Shown piece after piece: positions 6,113 to 13,947 of a stretch of DNA of 14,902 bases. Position numbers and translations under genes: made by a program. Source of the stretch: CF-161 sp035259145 (GTDB lineage Bacteria > Chloroflexota > Dormibacteria > Dormibacterales > Dormibacteraceae); contig DATFWQ010000012.1 in NCBI GenBank assembly GCA_035259145.1, forward strand, positions 1-14,902, written 5' to 3'. Position 1 is the stretch's first letter; every line of letters begins with the position of its first letter. Under the pieces are notes generated by a model. The model saw only the letters and a list, made by a program, of their open reading frames with translations. It was not told the DNA's origin and ran no database searches.

Positions 6113-7309
6113 GTGGCGATCGGCCCCACGTCGACCGCGGCGGTCGAGCGGCCAGTGGATCGGCTCGCCCTCGGCTTACTCTCCGCCGGCCACTTCAGCG
6201 TCGACCTCAGCCAGGGCGCGGTGCCCGCCATGCTGCCCTTTTTCATCCGCGAGCGGCATCTCGGCTATACGGCGGCGGCCGGGCTTGTCCTTGCGCAGAC
6301 GATCTCGTCTTCGGTCCTCCAGCCGCTGTTCGGCGGGCTCACCGACAGGAGGTCGGCGTCCTGGCTGATGCCTGCCGGCGTCGCGGTCGCCTCGGCCGGC
6401 CTGGTCGCGGCCGCCCTCCTGCCGACCTACGGGTTGATCTGGCTGGCGATCGCAGTCAGCGGCGTCGGCGTCGCCGCGTATCATCCGGAGGGCGCCCGCT
6501 ACACCAGCTATGCGTCCGGCGACCGCCGCGCCACGGGGATGAGCTTGTTCTCGGTTGGTGGCAACGCCGGTTTCGCCGCGGCGCCGGTGCTAGCGACGCC
6601 GGCTCTGCTGCTGCTGGGGCTGCGCGGTGGCTGGCTGATGGGCGTCGTGCCGCTCGCCGCCGCCGCAGCGCTCACAGCCCAGCTGCCCCGTCTGGATGCT
6701 CGCCGGGCGGCCGCGACCGGCCCGCAGGCCGAACGCACTGTCGACAGTGTCAACCGCTGGGGCCCGTTTGCTCGCGTGACCGGAGTGGTGCTGGCCCGCT
6801 CGGTGCTCTTCTATGGGCTGAACACCTTCATCCCTCTCTACTGGATCGGCGTGCTGCACCAGCCGGCCGGCGCCGGCGGCGCAGCGCTGGCCACGCTCTT
6901 GATCACCGGCATCGTCGGAACGCTGCTTGGTGGGCGGCTCGCTGACCGGTTTTCGCGGCGTCACGTCGTCGTGGTGGCGGTGACCCTCACCGCGCCGCTG
7001 CTCCTGCTCCTCCTGTCAGTTCACGGACCACTGGTCGCAAACGCGGTCCTGGTGCCGCTGGCGTTGGTCCTCTACGTGCCCTCGAGCATCCTGGTGGTCC
7101 TGGGGCAGGAGTACCTCCCAGGCCGTGTAGGCACCGCCTCGGGCGTGACGCTGGGGCTGTCGGTCAGCGTCGGCGGTTTGGTCACACCGGCCATTGGCTA
7201 CGTCGCGGACCGCACCGACCTGCACACCGCGATGTTGCTCCTCGTCGCGCTGCCGGTGATCGCGACCGCCCTCGCCGTCAGCCTACCCCGCGGTCTGCGC
7301 CGGGTGTGA
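6113..7309 (+). CDS. MFS transporter, fosmidomycin-resistance (Fsr)-like group
   Basis: This inner-membrane major facilitator protein has 398 residues and about twelve hydrophobic segments. The N-half has GHFSVDLSQGAVPAMLPFF, then GGLTDRR (the MFS loop 2-3 motif) and AYHPEGARY. The centre has SVGGNAGFAAAPVLATP. The C-half has GGRLADRFSRR and GQEYLPGRVGTASGVTLGL. The FHPEG-like, GGN-G-A-GP and GQEYLP-R-G-ASG motifs are those of Fsr from E. coli and relatives, which exports fosmidomycin; the natural substrate here is unknown. The start is the GTG at 6113 with only a weak GGAG 16 bases upstream. CAGAAT at 6100-6105 is a possible -10 box for a leaderless message. Confidence 0.85.
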   Translation: MAIGPTSTAAVERPVDRLALGLLSAGHFSVDLSQGAVPAMLPFFIRERHLGYTAAAGLVLAQTISSSVLQPLFGGLTDRRSASWLMPAGVAVASAGLVAAALLPTYGLIWLAIAVSGVGVAAYHPEGARYTSYASGDRRATGMSLFSVGGNAGFAAAPVLATPALLLLGLRGGWLMGVVPLAAAAALTAQLPRLDARRAAATGPQAERTVDSVNRWGPFARVTGVVLARSVLFYGLNTFIPLYWIGVLHQPAGAGGAALATLLITGIVGTLLGGRLADRFSRRHVVVVAVTLTAPLLLLLLSVHGPLVANAVLVPLALVLYVPSSILVVLGQEYLPGRVGTASGVTLGLSVSVGGLVTPAIGYVADRTDLHTAMLLLVALPVIATALAVSLPRGLRRV

Positions 7310-7447
7310 CGAGCCGGCCTCTGCCCGACACAGCTGTCACATCTCGGCATCGCGTGCACCTCTGGAGGCTTGCACACGACCCGGGCTTGCCGCAAGGCCC
7401 CCCTGGCGTGCGATGATGATGATGGGGAAAGGGGATTCGGGGGGCAG

Positions 7448-8824
7448 ATGGCGATCGTCTCGATCAACCCCGCCAGCGAAGTCGAGCTTGCTCGCTTCGA
7501 CGAGCATAGCTGGCCGCTCGTCGATGCTGCACTCGATCGGGCGTGGGCTGCCCGCAGGCCATGGTCGGAGGCTCGGGCCGGCTCACGCGCGTCGCGCTTT
7601 GCCGAGCTCGCCGCCCTGCTCCGTCACGAGAAGCCGAGGCTGGCGGCGCTGCTGACGGCCGAGATGGGCAAGCCCATTGCGGAAGCAGAGGCGGAGGTCG
7701 AGAAGTGCGCCTGGACCGCCGAATGGTTTGCAGAGCACGCGGAGGCGATGCTGACTCCGCGTCGTGTGGAGAGCAGCGCAACCGAGAGCTACGTCCGCCT
7801 CCAACCTCTTGGGGTGGTGCTGGCGGTCATGCCCTGGAACTTCCCTCTCTGGCAGGTCTTCCGGGCCGCCATCCCCGCTGTGATCGGCGGCAACGTGATG
7901 GTGCTCAAGCACGCCTCGAACGTGCCCCAGTCGGCCCTGGCCGCCGAGGACGCCTTCCGCCGAGCCGGCTTTCCCGAGGGCGTCTTCCAGACGCTGCTGG
8001 TGGCGTCGAGCCTGGTCGGACGCATCATCCGGGACCGCCGGGTGGCCGGCGTCACCCTGACCGGCAGCGATGCCGCCGGCGCCCAGGTCGCGGAGATAGC
8101 AGGCTCGGCCCTCAAGAAGTCGGTGCTGGAGCTTGGCGGTTCCGACCCCTTCATCGTGCTGGCCGATGCCGACGTGGCGGCGGCGGCACGGGTCGCCTGC
8201 CGGGCACGCAACCAGAACAATGGTCAGAGCTGCATCGCGGCCAAGCGGTTCGTCGTCGTCAGGCGCGTCGCGGACGAGTTCGAGCGCCGCTTCGTCGAAG
8301 CGGTGGCGGCGCTCAAGGTAGGCGACCCCATGGAGCGCGACACAAACGTGGGCCCGTTGGCGCGCGCCGACCTCGTGGAGGAGCTCGACCGGCAGGTCAG
8401 AGAGTCGGTCGCGATGGGCGCCAGGGTAGCCGTAGGCGGCGGCCGCCTGGACGGCACCGGCTACTACTTTCAGCCCACGGTGCTGACCGACGTCACCCAG
8501 GAGATGCCGGTCTTCAAGGAGGAGACGTTCGGTCCAGTGGCAGCCGTCATCAAGGTGCGCAATGATGAAGAGGCGATCGGCGTGGCCAACGACACCGACT
8601 TCGGCCTCGGGGCCAGCCTCTGGACCGCCGACGCAGCCAGAGGCCGGCGCCTGGCCGGTCGCATCGAGGCGGGCGCCGTCTTCCTGAACGGGATGGTAGC
8701 CTCAGACGCCCGTCTGCCGTTCGGAGGCGTCAAGCGGTCCGGCTACGGCCGGGAGCTGTCCGAATATGGCCTCCATGAGTTCATGAACGTGCAGACGGTC
8801 TGGGTCGGCCCGCAGCGGCCGTAA
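7448..8824 (+). CDS. NAD(P)-dependent aldehyde dehydrogenase, succinate-semialdehyde dehydrogenase type
   Basis: This 458-residue cytoplasmic enzyme oxidises an aldehyde to the acid with NAD(P). Visible residues are Asn131 in VMPWNFPLWQV, Lys154 in MVLKHAS (cofactor), the TGSDAAG loop near 205-211, the general base Glu228 in LELGG and the nucleophile Cys262 in NNGQSCIAAKRF. The last motif, with EETFGPVAAV, FGGVKRSGYGREL and the C-terminal FMNVQTVWV, marks the GabD/Sad (YneI) group that acts on succinate semialdehyde in GABA breakdown. Other short aldehydes remain possible. I start at ATG 7448 (MAIVSINPAS), where family similarity begins and a G-rich stretch lies upstream. An in-frame ATG at 7370 would add 26 residues of Asp/Gly-rich sequence unlike the family. 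No GABA transaminase gene is adjacent. Confidence 0.9.
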   Translation: MAIVSINPASEVELARFDEHSWPLVDAALDRAWAARRPWSEARAGSRASRFAELAALLRHEKPRLAALLTAEMGKPIAEAEAEVEKCAWTAEWFAEHAEAMLTPRRVESSATESYVRLQPLGVVLAVMPWNFPLWQVFRAAIPAVIGGNVMVLKHASNVPQSALAAEDAFRRAGFPEGVFQTLLVASSLVGRIIRDRRVAGVTLTGSDAAGAQVAEIAGSALKKSVLELGGSDPFIVLADADVAAAARVACRARNQNNGQSCIAAKRFVVVRRVADEFERRFVEAVAALKVGDPMERDTNVGPLARADLVEELDRQVRESVAMGARVAVGGGRLDGTGYYFQPTVLTDVTQEMPVFKEETFGPVAAVIKVRNDEEAIGVANDTDFGLGASLWTADAARGRRLAGRIEAGAVFLNGMVASDARLPFGGVKRSGYGRELSEYGLHEFMNVQTVWVGPQRP

Positions 8825-8882
8825 GCGGTGGGTGAGCAGCTTCTGCGATGGCTTTGAGGCCGGTAAACTGGTCAAATCTTGA

Positions 8883-8966
8883 GGGTGCTGAAGCTCGTTG
8901 CTGACCTGTCGGCTTGCGCGTCTTGCCGGGCACCCGACTGAACGGTGACAGGGTCAGGGGCCTGGC
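8883..8966 (+). promoter_or_regulatory. Structured leader with a competing antiterminator, upstream of a 77-aa gene
   Basis: Several pairings compete. 8925-8935 can pair with 8957-8966, giving ten pairs with one G-U and one bulged A, which uses the whole 5' arm of the terminator. GGGTGC (8883-8888) pairs with GCACCC (8930-8935), which would disable that antiterminator. CTGACCTGTC (8901-8910) pairs with GACAGGGTCAG (8947-8957) with one bulged G, stacks next to the terminator and crosses the previous helix as a pseudoknot. This is the layout of an attenuator or a riboswitch. I do not recognise it as any known riboswitch class. Confidence 0.45.
8885..8941 (+). CDS. Possible short leader ORF with a Cys-x-x-Cys codon pattern
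   Basis: GTG at 8885 opens an 18-codon frame, MLKLVADLSACASCRAPD, ending at TGA 8939-8941; a TTG two codons earlier (8879) is an alternative. TGC codons at 8915 and 8924 sit just before a strand (8925-8935) that can compete with the downstream terminator. TAAACT at 8864-8869 could be a -10 box, with only a poor -35. There is no ribosome binding site. Leaderless uORFs rich in Cys codons are known to control sulfur genes in mycobacteria, which is the reason for listing it. The evidence for translation is weak. Confidence 0.3.
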   Translation: MLKLVADLSACASCRAPD

Positions 8967-8989
8967 ACTCGCCAGGCCCCTTTATTTTG
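8957..8989 (+). terminator. Strong intrinsic terminator before the 77-aa gene
   Basis: GGGGCCTGGC (8957-8966) and GCCAGGCCCC (8971-8980) form a perfect 10-bp stem with loop ACTC, followed by TTTATTTTG. It may simply end the aldehyde dehydrogenase transcript, whose stop lies 132 bp upstream. It also lies just before the ribosome binding site (8998) of the next gene on the same strand, as a regulated terminator would. Confidence 0.9.
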
Positions 8990-9011
8990 TTGAAACCAGG
9001 AGGTGGGCGGA

Positions 9012-9245
9012 ATGCGTGATAAACGGCGATCGCCTGAGGAGCAGCGTGAGCGGCCTCTACGCTTCGCGCCGACGCCGGACAGCCTGGTCGAGATCGACCG
9101 AGTGCTGGGACGGTGGGCGCTGACCGTCTATCGGATGCCAGGCAGGGAGGTGCTGGCGGAGGACTACTTCGACGATTGGCACCTGGCAAAGGCTCGGGCC
9201 GAGGACTTCGGGCAGCTGCTGCGCTCGAGGGGAATGGTGGCGTAG
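9012..9245 (+). CDS. Hypothetical protein, 77 aa
   Basis: I do not recognise this protein. It is small, soluble and highly charged: an Arg/Glu-rich N-terminus (MRDKRRSPEEQRERPLRFAP), then a predicted amphipathic region with Trp38 and Tyr42 (LGRWALTVYRMPG-like) and an acidic helix (LAEDYFDDWHLAKARAEDF). There is no signal peptide or membrane segment. ATG 9012 is chosen because a full AGGAGGT (8998-9004) lies seven bases before it, one of the best ribosome binding sites in the window; a GTG at 9003 overlaps that site and is rejected. The gene begins 22 bp after an intrinsic terminator and a structured leader, so its expression may be conditional. It converges with the gene ending at 9305. Confidence 0.65.
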   Translation: MRDKRRSPEEQRERPLRFAPTPDSLVEIDRVLGRWALTVYRMPGREVLAEDYFDDWHLAKARAEDFGQLLRSRGMVA

Positions 9246-9281
9246 GGCCCTGGCCTCCACAGGTATGCGTAGAGGTGGCAC

Positions 9282-9311
9282 GAGCCTGACCGCGTGAAAA
9301 GCGGTCAGCTC
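9282..9311. terminator. Bidirectional hairpin between convergent genes
   Basis: CTGACCGC (9286-9293) and GCGGTCAG (9301-9308) pair around a seven-base loop, extended by GAG (9282-9284) with CTC (9309-9311) and one bulged C. It sits between the 77-aa gene and the convergent gene, and overlaps the latter's stop codon at 9305-9307. Neither side has a T-run. Confidence 0.5.
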
Positions 9312-10075
9312 GAGCGCACCTTCACCGACCCGAAGACCGATGTCACGGTGATCAGCAGTGAAGGGTCGCGCCCGGCCGAGGCGGACTCGTTCCAGTAGGC
9401 ACCTTCCCTGGTCGCGAATCCATCACCGACGTCCATTGCCCCGAGGACCGACTCTGATCTCACCCGCGCAGCGGTGCCGGCCGGCACGCTGAGCTCGATC
9501 GCCGCCACCCCGGTGTTCAGCCGCACCTCCGCGTCTCGCCGCAGCTGGCCACCGAAGTCGAGCCGGTACTGGGCGGCGCCACCCGACACGGCCATGTGCG
9601 CGAAGTTGGCGTTGGCGAGGTTGCGCAGGTCCATGGCCACGCCGCCGGCGGCGACGTCGAACGAGCTCATCTCCTCGGGGTTCGGCGCGGTGAAGTCGAT
9701 GTCGGTCTTGCCTGCCCCATGGCGCAGTGTCAGGCGGGTGATGGGAAGCCCTCCCAGGTCGGCGACGGTCTCGTTCGCGCCGCCTTCGAGGCTGAGCTCG
9801 TAAGGCCGGTCCCTGCCGATCTCGAGCTCCAGGTGAGGCGCCCTGGTCAACTTCGATGGCGCGCCCATGGTGGTCGACTGCGACAGAGTGAGCTGACCGC
9901 CATCGGCCGTTACGTGAAGCGGGAGCATGCCGGTCGGATCGTCGTAGCGACCGCTCGCCCAGGCTCCTGAAGCGCCGGGCCCGATCCGCACCCGGCATGG
10001 CCCGAGCAGAATTCTCAGCCGCAGCGGGTCGGCGTCGGGAAAGGGGACGGCGATGTCAGTCGGGTTGCTGGCCAT
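9305..10075 (-). CDS. Toastrack/DUF4097-like beta-repeat protein
   Basis: This 256-residue protein is made of short alternating hydrophobic strands with frequent Gly and Asn turns, for example ETVADLGGLPITRLTLRHGAG, FDVAAGGVAMDLRNLA, AEVRLNTGVAAIELSVPAGT and the ending LLITVTSVFGSVKVR. This repeating strand pattern, and the final G-V-K-V rung, resemble the toastrack or DUF4097/LiaF C-terminal beta-helix domains. These often sit beside membrane stress sensors. Here there is no membrane segment or signal peptide, so the location is probably cytoplasmic. The function is unknown. The ATG at 10075 has only a weak AGGC upstream. It is divergent from the acetamidase-family gene, with the promoter at 10153-10182 between them. 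Confidence 0.6.
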   Translation of the reverse strand: MASNPTDIAVPFPDADPLRLRILLGPCRVRIGPGASGAWASGRYDDPTGMLPLHVTADGGQLTLSQSTTMGAPSKLTRAPHLELEIGRDRPYELSLEGGANETVADLGGLPITRLTLRHGAGKTDIDFTAPNPEEMSSFDVAAGGVAMDLRNLANANFAHMAVSGGAAQYRLDFGGQLRRDAEVRLNTGVAAIELSVPAGTAARVRSESVLGAMDVGDGFATREGAYWNESASAGRDPSLLITVTSVFGSVKVRSS

Positions 10076-10152
10076 CGCCTAAGCCTGCCATGTCGCGGCT
10101 CAGGACCGCTCGTCAGGCGAGGCTTGCCGGCGTATGCCAGGCGCTTGCTTTG

Positions 10153-10182
10153 TTGACGCCAAATCGCGCGCACGCCTACCCT
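10153..10182 (+). promoter_or_regulatory. Promoter for the acetamidase-family gene
   Basis: TTGACG (10153-10158), an 18-base spacer and TACCCT (10177-10182) form a reasonable housekeeping promoter, with a predicted start near 10189 and a leader of about 50 bases carrying GGGAGGAGG. The same TACCCT box precedes the ClbS-like gene, suggesting it is an accepted -10 in this genome. Confidence 0.55.
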
Positions 10183-10241
10183 GACCGGCGCGGGTATTCG
10201 CCGCCGCCCGACAGGCGGCCATGAAAGGGAGGAGGAAGGGC

Positions 10242-11516
10242 ATGTTCGGATGCAGCGAGCACGAGCAGCATCGGCGCGTCGACGACGCGCTCACCGAGCA
10301 TCTCAACACACCGATGCGGCTGGATCGGCTGCGCCGCACAGACACGCTTGACGGTGACGCGGTGACGCAGGCGTGGGAGAGCCGGCGAATCAGCCGCCGG
10401 GCGCTCCTGGTGAGCACGGGGGCGATGGCGCTTGCCGCCGCGGCGTCCCCTGCTCTGGCTCTACCGGCTGCGGCCCGCGATTCCGACGAAGACGGCGTCG
10501 GCAAGACCATCACGATCGAGTCGATCCCTGACCAGACCGTGCACCTTGGTCAATTCCGGATGGACCTGGCCGACGTCGCGACGGTCGACTCAGGCGACGT
10601 GATCCGCTACCCAAACACGCTCACACACTTCCTGGGGGCGCTGCAGCCAGGGCTCACCATCCAGCAGATCGCACAGCTTCGCCTCAACAATCCGGGCAAG
10701 GGGCCGCACTCGGTGATCGGCCCGATCGGCGTGCACGATGCGCACCCCGGGGACGTGCTGGAAGTGCGCTTTCGGCGGCTCCGGCCCATTGATTTCGGCG
10801 CCAATTTCCACAACCCGCTGCTGCCCGGGATCCGCACCGGTGCGCTGCCGGATGAGTTTCCCAATGGCCAGGTCATCTACTTCAGTCTCGACAATGAAGA
10901 GAACCGGACCCAGTTTCGGCCCGGCATCCACATCCCGCTGGCTCCGTTCCAGGGGATATTCGGCCTGGCGCCTCCGGGCGCCGACCTGGTCGTGACCTCG
11001 GTGCCTCCTGGCCAGCACGCTGGCAACCTCGACCTGCGCGAGCTTGTCGCCGGCGCGAAGCTGTTCATCCCGGTCTGGCGCGATGGAGGGCGCATCTTCA
11101 CCGGCGACAGCCACGTGGCGCAGGGCGACGGCGAAGTCAACCTCACGGCCATCGAGTCGGCCATGCGCGAACTCGAGGTGCAGGTGGTGCTCCACCCGGG
11201 AGCACTGGCCGGCGTCGCTGAAGCGGACCGATGGCCGATGGCCGAGACTGTGACGCACTGGATCGCGGTGGCGACTGCTCAGCCGGTGCCCGACCAGCAG
11301 ACCGCGTTCCGCAGCGCGTTCATCAGGGCGCTGCACAACGTCATCAACTTCTTGCACACGAAGGCCGGGCTGACCCGGGACGATGCCTACGCACTTTCTT
11401 CCATAGCAGTTTCCTTCCGCATCACCCAGGTCGTGGACGTCACGATCGGCGTCCACGGAATGATCCCCAAGTCGTTGTTCGATGAGGATCTGCGCGAGAG
11501 CATTCACATCGCCTAG
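10242..11516 (+). CDS. Acetamidase/formamidase family protein with Tat signal
   Basis: This is a probable exported amidase-fold protein of 424 residues. It shares the FmdA/AmdA layout: GPIGVHDAHPGDVLEVRF (about 161-178), HIPLAPFQGIFGLAPP, PPGQHAGNLDLRELVAGAKLFIPVW and the strong motif GDSHVAQGDGEVNLTAIE (about 288-305). The family hydrolyses formamide or short amides to acid and ammonia, but this branch is distant from characterised enzymes, so the substrate is uncertain. SRRISRRALLV at 47-57 followed by an Ala-rich hydrophobic stretch and ALALPAAA is a twin-arginine signal; export is inferred. The 46 residues before the arginines form an unusually long hydrophilic n-region. The start is ATG 10242, five bases after GGAGGA; the ATG at 10221 overlaps the ribosome binding site region. 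Confidence 0.85.
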   Translation: MFGCSEHEQHRRVDDALTEHLNTPMRLDRLRRTDTLDGDAVTQAWESRRISRRALLVSTGAMALAAAASPALALPAAARDSDEDGVGKTITIESIPDQTVHLGQFRMDLADVATVDSGDVIRYPNTLTHFLGALQPGLTIQQIAQLRLNNPGKGPHSVIGPIGVHDAHPGDVLEVRFRRLRPIDFGANFHNPLLPGIRTGALPDEFPNGQVIYFSLDNEENRTQFRPGIHIPLAPFQGIFGLAPPGADLVVTSVPPGQHAGNLDLRELVAGAKLFIPVWRDGGRIFTGDSHVAQGDGEVNLTAIESAMRELEVQVVLHPGALAGVAEADRWPMAETVTHWIAVATAQPVPDQQTAFRSAFIRALHNVINFLHTKAGLTRDDAYALSSIAVSFRITQVVDVTIGVHGMIPKSLFDEDLRESIHIA

Positions 11517-11524
11517 GCACTTGG

Positions 11525-11552
11525 CGCGCCGGGCGGGCGCCCGCTCGGCGCG
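11525..11552 (+). terminator. GC-rich hairpin after the acetamidase-family gene
   Basis: CGCGCCG (11525-11531) pairs with CGGCGCG (11546-11552), and inside lies the self-complementary GCGGGC/GCCCGC (11533-11544). The structure starts eight bases after the stop codon. There is no T-run, so it may act as a hairpin-only terminator or an RNA stabiliser. Confidence 0.5.
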
Positions 11553-11581
11553 TCGTCCACCTGGGGGTGACGCTCGACTAG

Positions 11582-11599
11582 TACTACAGCGCGGGTTGC
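11582..11599 (+). repeat. Left terminal inverted repeat of the IS
   Basis: TACTACAGCGCGGGTTGC, preceded by CTAG at 11578-11581. It is the exact reverse complement of 13932-13949. Confidence 0.92.
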
Positions 11600-11685
11600 A
11601 GGGCCCGGTGCCAGACGCGTAAGTTCCTCTGTCCCGAAGCCGCCATCAAAGCTGACGATCCACCCGGCGGCGGAGGGAGCCCGCC

Positions 11686-13077
11686 TTGCTGAATCGAGAC
11701 GATCTGCACGCCTTGCTGCCCGGCTGGAGGAGTTTCACGGCCGTTTCGGCCGCTTCTTCTTGCGCTCAGAATCCCGGGAGTGGAGCCGTAAGTACCTGGT
11801 GGGGCTGGCCCTGCCGATCGAGCGGAAGAACGTCGAGAACATCGCCGAGCAGGTGGGCGGGTCGCCGCGACAGCTGCAGGAGTTCGTGAGCGACTCCCCC
11901 TGGAACGACTAGGGATGCATCGAGGAGCTGCAGCGCCTGGTCGGCGAGGAGTTGGGTGCGGACGACGGCGTGCTGATCCTGGACGACACCGGGTTCCCGA
12001 AGAAGGGATCTGGTCGGCGGGGGTGGGGCGCCAGTACTCCGGGACGCTGGGCCGCGTGGACAATTGCCACGTGGGCGTGTTCCTGGGCTACGCGAGCAGT
12101 CGAGGCCACACGCTGGTAGACCGCCGGGTTTTACATGCTGGAGCCGTGGTTCGCGAAGACGGCGATGGCTGCGGCACGGCGGGAGCACGCCATGGTGCCC
12201 GAGGACCTTCGCTTCCGGACCAAGACCGAATTGGGCCAGGAAATTGGTGGAGGCGGTGCAGCGTAATCGTCACCTGCCGTGGCAGTGGGCCGCCGGTGAC
12301 GCCGCCTACGGCGACAAGTACGACCTACGGCAGGCCGTGGCCGCGCAGGGCAAGTGGTATTGCTTCGAGGTCAGCTCCACGGCGGAGGTCTGGACGAGGG
12401 ACCCTCGCTGGCAGGTGCCGGAACATGATGGTGGCCGTGGCCGGCCGCGGAGCCGGCCTGAGCCGACAGCGTCGTCGCCTGACGCGAAGACCGTGGCCGA
12501 GGTGGCGCAGGGTCTGGCGACGAGAGCATGGGTGCGACATCGGGTTACCGAGGACGCCAGGGGACCACGCGAGTACGAGTTCGCCCGGCTGCGCGTAATC
12601 GAGAAGCAGCACGGGCGACCGGGTCCGGCGGGCTGGCTGATGGTGCGCTGGCCGCTGGGCTGCCGGGACCCCAAGGAGTTCAAGTACTTCCTGTCCAACG
12701 CACCGAGGACGGTCTCGCTGGCGGCGCTGGCACGGGTCGGATGCCTGCGCTGGACAATCGAGGAGAACTTCGAGCTCGCCAAGGGTGAGCTCGGGCTCGA
12801 TCACTACGAGGTTACCCGGTTCCGAGGCTGGTACCACTACATCACGCAGGTCCTGCTCGCCCTCGCCTTCCTGAAGTCGGTCCAGTGTGGCTGGGGGAAA
12901 AAAGGGGTCTCCGCGACGGTGCCGGAGGTCCGCGAGATCCTGGAGGTCGTGCTGCCCCGAGCGGACTGGACGCCCGAGTTCGCGATTGCCTGGTTCGAGA
13001 ACCAGCAACGACGCAAGCGAGTGTCCCGCCGCTCCCACTGGCGGCGCTGGTTTCGTGGGCACCCGTACCCCACGTAG
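11686..13077 (+). pseudogene. IS701-family transposase, broken by one nonsense mutation and about four frameshifts
   Basis: Reading across frames reconstructs a DDE transposase of about 460 residues: LLNRDDLHALLP, LEEFHGRFGRFFLRSESREW, LPIERKNVENIAEQVGG, DDTGFPKKG (first catalytic Asp), GVGRQYSGTLGRVDNCHVG, VPEDLRFRTKTELGQE, then AAGDAAYGDKYDLR (second Asp) and CLRWTIEENFELAKGELGLDHYE (Glu), ending near 13077. The breaks are a one-base loss near 11719 (CCC for CCCC), an in-frame TAG at 11910-11912 after SPWND, a one-base loss near 12008, an extra G at 12126-12128 and an extra A at 12241-12243. The last 280 codons are open. The TTG at 11686 is only a guess at the original start. Most shifts fall in short homopolymers, so sequencing error is possible, but the TAG and the number of lesions favour decay. 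Confidence 0.85.
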
Positions 13078-13083
13078 CAAACC

Positions 13084-13947
13084 ATGACGACGTCCGATCC
13101 GCACTCCTGGACGGACGACCAGGTCGTCCGCGAGCGCTACGCCCGCTCCCCGAGCCGTTGCCGAACGATTTACGAGTTCCGGCCACCCGGCCACGACTTG
13201 CTGGGCTTCCTCTTGGATCAGATCCGATGGCTGCCGAGCGGTAGGGTCCTGGACGCCGGCTGTGGGCTCGGCAGTTACTTCGCTGCCCTCGCCGCCCGCG
13301 TTCCGTCGGGCATGGTCGTGGGCCTCGACATCACCTTGAGCATGCTCACGCGGGTGGCCGGGTGGCATCCAACCGTGCCGCTGATCTGCGGTGACGTGAG
13401 GACGCTGCCGGTCGTGTCCGGCGCCTTCGACGTGGTGGTCAGCGCCCACATGCTGTACCACATCCCCAATCTGGACGCGGCGATTCGAGAGCTGCACCGA
13501 GTGCTGCGTCCCGGTGGCTGCCTGCTGGCCATCTACGATTCGGTTGCCAGCCAGACGGAGCTGGACGAGCTGTTCCTCACCTCTGGTGGAACGGCGACCC
13601 TCAACTCGATCACCACGCTGTTCTCGATCGAGAATGGCCGTCGGCATCTGGAGCCAGTCTTTGAAACGGTCGACCTGTACACCACTACCAGCGAGATGCT
13701 GGTCACCGACCCGCAGCCGATTCTCGACGAGATCGACTGCTTGCGTCCGGTCGCTGAGGCACACCTGGCCTCGAGGATCAGCTGGGAGGCGATGCTGGCG
13801 CAGGTCAGCGCTCGCGTACACGAGGTCATTGCCTCCGAAGGCAGGTTCCGCATCACCGAGACGAAGGGCGTTTTCGTTTGCCGCCGGACGGAACACGCAG
13901 GCCAACCAGCGGGCGCTGGCCCCGGCCAGGCGCAACCCGCGCTGTAG
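13084..13947 (+). CDS. Class I SAM-dependent methyltransferase, IS passenger gene
   Basis: This intact 287-residue Rossmann-fold methyltransferase transfers a methyl group from S-adenosylmethionine to an unknown small substrate. Motif I is RVLDAGCGLGSYF at 54-66, the acidic residue after strand 2 is Asp82 (VVGLDIT), CGDVRTLPV at 102-110 carries the adenine-contacting Asp, and SAHMLYHIPNLDAAIRELHRVLRPGG at about 120-145 matches the Methyltransf_11 group. ATG 13084 is six bases after the transposase stop, without a ribosome binding site, suggesting the two were read as one unit. The family-like sequence ends at about KGVFVCRR. The last 20 or so residues are a Gly/Pro/Ala/Gln-rich tail encoded by the right end of the IS, and the stop codon is inside the inverted repeat. 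The reading frame shows no lesion, unlike the transposase before it. Confidence 0.85.
   Translation: MTTSDPHSWTDDQVVRERYARSPSRCRTIYEFRPPGHDLLGFLLDQIRWLPSGRVLDAGCGLGSYFAALAARVPSGMVVGLDITLSMLTRVAGWHPTVPLICGDVRTLPVVSGAFDVVVSAHMLYHIPNLDAAIRELHRVLRPGGCLLAIYDSVASQTELDELFLTSGGTATLNSITTLFSIENGRRHLEPVFETVDLYTTTSEMLVTDPQPILDEIDCLRPVAEAHLASRISWEAMLAQVSARVHEVIASEGRFRITETKGVFVCRRTEHAGQPAGAGPGQAQPAL

Noticed and set aside
7409..7424. (GAT)n microrepeat before the aldehyde dehydrogenase
   Set aside because: Only about four units in the untranslated region; too short to suggest phase variation.
11910..12243. Programmed frameshifting or stop read-through in the transposase
   Set aside because: A nonsense codon plus shifts in both directions at several sites, with no slippery heptamer recognised at each, fits decay or sequence error better than programmed recoding.
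11915..12598. Separate 227-aa gene inside the IS
   Set aside because: Only the segment GVGRQYSGTLGRVDNCHVG is meaningful and it is a piece of the frameshifted transposase; the rest is out of frame.
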